Shown: positions 25,931 to 29,910 of the stretch, one piece after another
Layout of the letters: each line of letters begins with the position of its first letter
Position numbering within the stretch: the stretch's first letter is position 1
NCBI GenBank assembly: GCA_022925895.1
Contig: JAKSYS010000727.1
Coordinates: 1-29,910 of the forward strand
Length of the DNA stretch: 29,910 nt
Origin: Fragilaria crotonensis
Lineage: Eukaryota > Bacillariophyta > Fragilariophyceae > Fragilariales > Fragilariaceae
Reading direction: 5' to 3'
Notes under the pieces: generated by a model
Told to the model about the DNA's origin: nothing
The model's database searches: none
What the model saw: the letters and a program-made list of their open reading frames with translations, nothing else
Translations under genes and position numbers: made by a program

Positions 25931-26842
25931 GAAAGTGGAAAAGTATTGAGTATTGCAGGGTAACTAACTTCAATCAATCGACGATGAGTGGAATTGAGGA
26001 GAACGAGACCCCAAACGGTCATCATTTCCATGGGGGCTCCCGAGCGTCGCAGGAGAGAATCTTCCCCGCTCATCATTCCGCCATTGTCAGAAAGCACGGG
26101 AGAAGCAATGCTTTCAACGTGATCACGGCATTCCGGATTCCGACCTTACATTCTACCAGGTACACCGGTACATTCTATGCATAGCGTACCCTCTACCTGG
26201 TCATGCAGTACTACGTCAACCAGCTCGACAAGAATAAATGTACGAAATGCCTGCGTGTGTCAGATCATACTGTGCTACTGTTGGTACTGCTGGTGGAATC
26301 GACGGTACGACCGTACGACGCGACAACGATGTCGAGCTCGACAGTACGACTGTACCAAAGTACGACTGTAGTAAAACTAATTGTTCGTGCGGATCGACGT
26401 CCAGCAATGTCTATCAAGAGGAGGATCTTGGTTGGACGATTGTTGGCAAAGGTTCAAAGAAGTACAAGACCAAGACCTGACATGAGGAGTTATGCCTTGA
26501 AGGCTGGAACTGTATGAAAGCCTTATTAGGCATATGTCTCTTGGGATTTGGAGACTGGATTGATGTACTTGGTTTGCTTTCGGTCTTGGAGTTGGTCTTG
26601 TTCCAACTCGGACTTAAGGAAAGCAATCTTGTGTTTGTGTTGTTTTGTTGGATGGGATGTGTTCAATCTTGGGAGCTTTTGAGTCCAAGAACAAGATTGG
26701 AATCGATCTAGAAAATGTAATTCTAGATCTCACAATATTCGAAAACGGTATTTAGTAGTGTCTAGGAGAACTACTGGATTAAGAGTCTACGGTATTGTTG
26801 AATTGTTTAACACGTTTTAAAACGATCAGTTAGATTGTAACG
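25931..26842. other. Interval between gene F and element E gag
   Basis: About 900 bases with no supported gene. It should hold the gene F promoter and the 5' LTR and leader of E, but without the other E LTR I cannot delimit it. Notable sites: 13-bp dyads ACGGT-ACG-ACCGT (26302-26314) and ACAGT-ACG-ACTGT (26341-26353), the 12-bp palindrome GTCGAGCTCGAC (26331-26342), and a 9-bp-stem hairpin at 26705-26729 about 110 bases before the E start codon. Confidence 0.5.
26705..26729 (+). other. Hairpin in element E leader
   Basis: GATCTAGAA, a 7-base AATGTAA loop, then TTCTAGATC: a perfect 9-bp stem. It is in the RNA leader just upstream of gag, where retroelements often carry dimerisation or packaging stem-loops. 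Confidence 0.55.
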
Positions 26843-27957
26843 ATGGAAGAGCAGAAGGAAGCTACGTTCGGGTCTACGATCAGGGCATTCGCCTTCGACG
26901 GCGACGAGACGAAGTTCAGGTCCTGGGAAGGGAAGACGATCGCTCTCGCCGGTTCGAAGGGCTTCCTCCTTGCTCTCACCAAGGCACCTACGGCCACTGG
27001 GTTGACTGCTGAAGAGTTCGAGAACGGCGAAGTCGTCGTGTTGGGCGCTCTGTTGACTGGCGGTGGCGTGGATGCGACCGGAGCGCCTCTTCGTGCTGCT
27101 TCGACGACTCGTACGCCTACGACTGCGGAGAACAGGAAGTACAGCGCACGTGCGGCCGCTTGGACTTACCTTGTTGCTAGCTGCTCGGATAAAGCCTACG
27201 CTTTGATTGAGCGCAGCGCCGGCGATCCTTTCATGGCTTGGACGATCTTGCAGGAGAAGTATTGCTCTACGGACGCGGAAGAGAACTATCCAGATCTCGC
27301 GGAGGCTTTCAGCGCATGCAAGTTGGTGGAAGTCAAGCGTGACCCCGGTTGTGGTTTAACGACTTGGATCATCTGAACATGCGCATTGGCAGGATCAACA
27401 CGAAGTATGAGAAGGACGAACTACAAATGAAAGCCCACATCATGAACGCGATGTCTTCGGGATACGATCCGGTGGTGGTGAAGTTTCGCGGCGAACTTGC
27501 AGAGACTTCGCTTACCAAGCTCAGAAAGGAGATTGTTCTCCAGTATAAGTCTTTGGTGAAGGTGAAGGGCAAGTCCACTTCGGAGTCTGCTTTGTTGGCG
27601 AATGCGAACAAACATCCATTCAAGAAGTTCAAAGGAACCTGCAGGAATTGTGGCAAGATTGGCCACAAAGCGGCTGATTGCACCTCGAAGGCAACCGAAG
27701 GGAATGGCGCATCCGGAAAGGGCAAAGGCACCGCTGACAAGTCTCACGTCACGTGCTACAATTGCGGCGAAAAGGGCACTATTCTAACAAGTGTCCTAAA
27801 CCCAAGAAGGATAAAGTCAAGGGTGAAGAAGCTACAGCTGATATGGCTATGTTTGTGGGCGTCGCTCGCTTCGTTACGGAGATCGGCGACGACAATGGCG
27901 GTCAGGAGGCGAGGAACGGCGACAGGACCAACGATTGGGACGATTCTGAGTTTTTGA
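26843..27957 (+). pseudogene. gag: Element E gag with CCHC zinc knuckles (broken)
   Basis: Starts MEEQKEATFGSTIRAFAFDGDETKFRSWEGK, the usual opening of copia gag (target binding, W-x-x-K). DPFMAWTILQEKYCS, then a frame change near 27345 to WFNDLDHLNMRIGRINTKY, IMNAMSSGYDPVV and LTKLRKEIVLQYKSL follow the UBN2-type gag pattern. The first zinc knuckle CRNCGKIGHKAADC is at 27640-27681. The second begins CYNCGEKG at about 27754, then loses frame; its HYSNKC half is in the next frame. The knuckles bind the element RNA during packaging. Confidence 0.9.
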
Positions 27958-28485
27958 TTTTGGAGAAATATGTGGAGTCATTGGAGTCAGGTCCGACGGC
28001 ACGATCCCCATTTGAAATTCCTACCATTGTCGCGGAGGACTCTGGTACGAAATTTGTCAGGCTACGACCATTACGGTCATTAACCACCCTATCGATCATT
28101 ATGCCGGCTACTCCGTGACAAGGGATTTTGTCGGAACTGCGGATGCTTCCTGTACGAATGGTATCGAGGAATGGTTACTGGATTCAGGTGCCACTTCGGG
28201 CGTTACTACGACAACAGTCATATGACTGATATGCGTCCATCAAACCGCAAGATCGAAATCGGAAACGGTGACATGATTGAGACATTTGGACAAGGTACGG
28301 TGACACTGTTGGACAATGACGGCAAGTTGGTTTACTTCACAGATGTGTACTATGCGCCTGAGTTTACGAAACATATTGTCAGTTTTCGCCAGCTCATCGA
28401 AAGAATTGGAGTCTCACTTCGGTCTCGCGTGACGAATTTGTCTGGGATGCTCCAATGTCTACTGAACCGGTACGATTCAAAATGA
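27753..28485 (+). pseudogene. pol: Element E gag-pol junction and protease (broken)
   Basis: The frame from 27753 carries the end of the second knuckle (GHYSNKCPKPKKDK) and an acidic linker to 28118. Another frame reads ITVINHPIDHYAGYSV and EEWLLDSGATSG, with the catalytic Asp codon at 28181-28183: the canonical DSGAT box. A frame change near 28205 leads to DNSHMTDMRPSNRKIEIGNGDMIETFGQGTV and VYYAPEFTKHIVSFRQLIERIG, the standard copia protease continuation. Useful contrast with the DSHAD proteases of A, B and D. Confidence 0.87.
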
Positions 28486-28528
28486 ATGCCTCGGACAAAT
28501 TGTGTTACTTTGAGGTACGAGGACAACG

Positions 28529-29326
28529 GTGCCGGAGGAACACCTTACAGTAAATAGTTTAACTGCAAGTCCTGTGACTCTTGATATCAATGTTGCTCAC
28601 GGACTGCTCGGTCATCCTGACACTCGGACTGTGAAGGCTATGGCGGCGCAACACGATTGGATTTTGACGGGTTCGGTTCAACCATGTGGATCGTGTGCAC
28701 TTGCTAAGGCACGAGCCAAAGCAGTTCCAAAGTCTACGTTGACGAAGGCGAAGGTTCCCGGAGAAAGACTCTTTTTGGACATTTCGGGACCATACGCCGA
28801 CTCGCTGAATCAAAATAAGTACTGGCTTCGGATCGTGGACGACTTTTCGAAATTCAGTTGGGACTGTTTTCTTCCTAAGAAGAGTGGAATTCAGATTCCG
28901 TTGGCGAAATTACTTAAGGCTAATAAAGCCGCTGGAAAGCCCTGCAAATTCTTGCGCTGCGACAATGCTGGAGAAAATGAGTCTTATGTACAGGAGCTTT
29001 GTGTGGAATATGATGTCATACTTGAAATGACTGCTCCTAACACTCCCCAGATGAACGGTGTTGTGGAACGGAGCTTCGTGACATGTCGTAATCGTGCTTT
29101 CGCTACTATGTACTGCGCGAAACTTTCTTTGGAGACCCAGGCGTTGTTGTGGCCGGAGGCAATTAACACGGTTACCAAGCTGGGCAATTCCCTCCCTAAG
29201 AAGGGAGCGTCCGATGACCCGTATACTTTGTGGTATGGTGCGGAGGGTAAGAAGAACCGTATTCTGGACTATTTGCAACCTTTCGGACGTGTCGCGTACA
29301 TCAAATCGGTCAAAGCTCAAGGCTAA
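28529..29326 (+). CDS. pol: Element E integrase
   Basis: 265 residues open. Zinc-binding HHCC: His 24 and 29 (AHGLLGHPD), Cys 53 and 56 (PCGSC). Core: Asp 84 (LFLDISGPY), Asp 145 (RCDNAGE), Glu 180 (NGVVERSF), spacings 60 and 34. Followed by WPEAINTVTKLGNSLP and DPYTLWYGAEGKK, the usual copia tail, and PFGRVAYI. The frame is lost near 29300. The chosen start is only the first Met of the open frame; the protein continues from the protease. Confidence 0.9.
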   Translation: MPEEHLTVNSLTASPVTLDINVAHGLLGHPDTRTVKAMAAQHDWILTGSVQPCGSCALAKARAKAVPKSTLTKAKVPGERLFLDISGPYADSLNQNKYWLRIVDDFSKFSWDCFLPKKSGIQIPLAKLLKANKAAGKPCKFLRCDNAGENESYVQELCVEYDVILEMTAPNTPQMNGVVERSFVTCRNRAFATMYCAKLSLETQALLWPEAINTVTKLGNSLPKKGASDDPYTLWYGAEGKKNRILDYLQPFGRVAYIKSVKAQG

Positions 29327-29910
29327 GTTGGATCCGAAATCATTTAAGTGCATCTTTGTCGGATATTCGGATGACCATTCTGGCGACACTTATAAGTTTT
29401 ATAACCCTGCGACTAAGCAGACCATTTTGTCTCGTGACGTGCATCAGTGGATGGAGTGGCATGGGCGAATCAGTGCTACGGATGACCTACCTCTGTTTGA
29501 ACAGTTGAAGATTCTCGAGGACAGTTCGGTCATTGTGCCTGCTTCTGCGATTGTTCCTTATGTTGAAGATGCCGAAGTTCGTGATGTTGATGATCTTCTG
29601 GACATTCCTGCCGCTACGCCTGGACCGGTCGCGGAGGATGTCATACCAAACGCCAGCTATCGTCGATGTTCCTGCACGGAGGAATTTGGCTGCCTCATTC
29701 TCGCCAGCGCATACGAGATCGAAGACGGCGAGAGCAGCTATGCCGGACATGGACGTTGCTGCGATGTCTGTTCTATGCGAGACGATACTAAGTGCGACGT
29801 TGCAATCGGATCCACAGTTGGGAGTACCAAAGAACTACAAGGAGTTAACAATAAAACGACCCTCTATGGATAAGTCGATGCATTCGGAACTCGAGAATTT
29901 CCTGAAGCGT
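29300..29910 (+). pseudogene. pol: Element E integrase tail, linker and start of reverse transcriptase
   Basis: The frame ending at 29873 holds KLDPKSFKCIFVGYSDDHSGDTYKFYNPATKQ and SRDVHQWMEW, the segment that follows integrase in ordinary copia, then an Asp/Glu/Pro-rich linker. Near 29660 the frame changes again; from about 29810 the third frame reads LGVPKNYKELTIKRPSMDK and ELENFLKR, the beginning of RT. The copy continues beyond the window. Confidence 0.85.

Larger units (their letters stand above)
26843..29910 (+). mobile_element. Element E: conventional Ty1/copia element, 3' end outside window
   Basis: Plus-strand gag with CCHC knuckles, DSGAT protease, HHCC-DDE integrase, and the start of RT at the right edge. 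It differs from A-D in every diagnostic motif, so it is a third lineage. Frame changes near 27345, 27775, 28065, 28205, 29300 and 29660 show that it is dead or poorly assembled. No LTR pair is visible. Confidence 0.92.

Noticed and set aside
26177-26517. Overlapping plus-strand frames of 60-100 codons
   Set aside because: They overlap each other in all three frames, are low in complexity with VRP and TTV runs caused by the GTACGA repeats, and have no domain.

Overview
This is eukaryotic DNA made almost entirely of Ty1/copia (Pseudoviridae-type) LTR retrotransposons, in both orientations and partly nested. No bacterial features (operons, Shine-Dalgarno sites, rRNA or tRNA genes) are visible. 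Four of the elements belong to one unusual copia lineage: a D-S-H-A-D protease, an integrase with no HHCC finger, and a gag with no CCHC knuckle. I associate this type with diatoms and other stramenopiles, so I infer an alga of that group. The organism is not proven from the sequence.

Layout, left to right. (1) Element A, minus strand, 1-~5695: a decayed gag-PR-IN-RT-RH copy that runs off the left edge, with a candidate primer-binding site and 5' LTR at ~5495-5695. (2) Element B, plus strand, gag start 5913 to pol end 11452: nearly complete, with about six frameshifts and no recognisable 5' LTR. (3) Fragment Y, minus strand, ~11826-12100: an LTR plus primer site, abutting the RNase H of fragment X. 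(4) Element X, minus strand, 12101-~13612: an RT-RNase H remnant. (5) Element C, plus strand, ~13660-17540: a different copia lineage with LTR, gag, atypical protease and integrase, interrupted at 17540. (6) Element D, minus strand, 17541-24006: structurally complete, with two 228/229-bp LTRs that differ by one base, a 5-bp candidate target duplication, gag, and pol with two frame breaks. (7) A broken non-retroviral gene F, minus strand, 24254-25930. (8) Element E, plus strand, 26843 to the right edge: a third, conventional copia lineage (CCHC knuckles, DSGAT protease, HHCC integrase) with many frameshifts.

The most interesting content is the architecture shared by A, B, D and (where preserved) X. 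Gag ends in a conserved NAGxxFG tail, then one in-frame UGA followed by C, and pol continues open in the same frame. In D there is no AUG between that stop and the protease active site, which points to stop-codon readthrough as the route to Gag-Pol. The integrase carries a helix-turn-helix-looking block (core W-G-I/L-G-L) where the zinc finger should be. A chromodomain-like module lies between integrase and reverse transcriptase. Primer-binding sites in both main lineages look complementary to internal (anticodon-side) tRNA sequence rather than to the CCA end, as in half-tRNA priming of Drosophila copia.

How the genes work together: Gag forms the particle; PR, IN, RT and RH come from Gag-Pol. 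Only D looks young enough to be recently active. Several breaks sit in homopolymers or short repeats, so some may be assembly indels rather than mutations.
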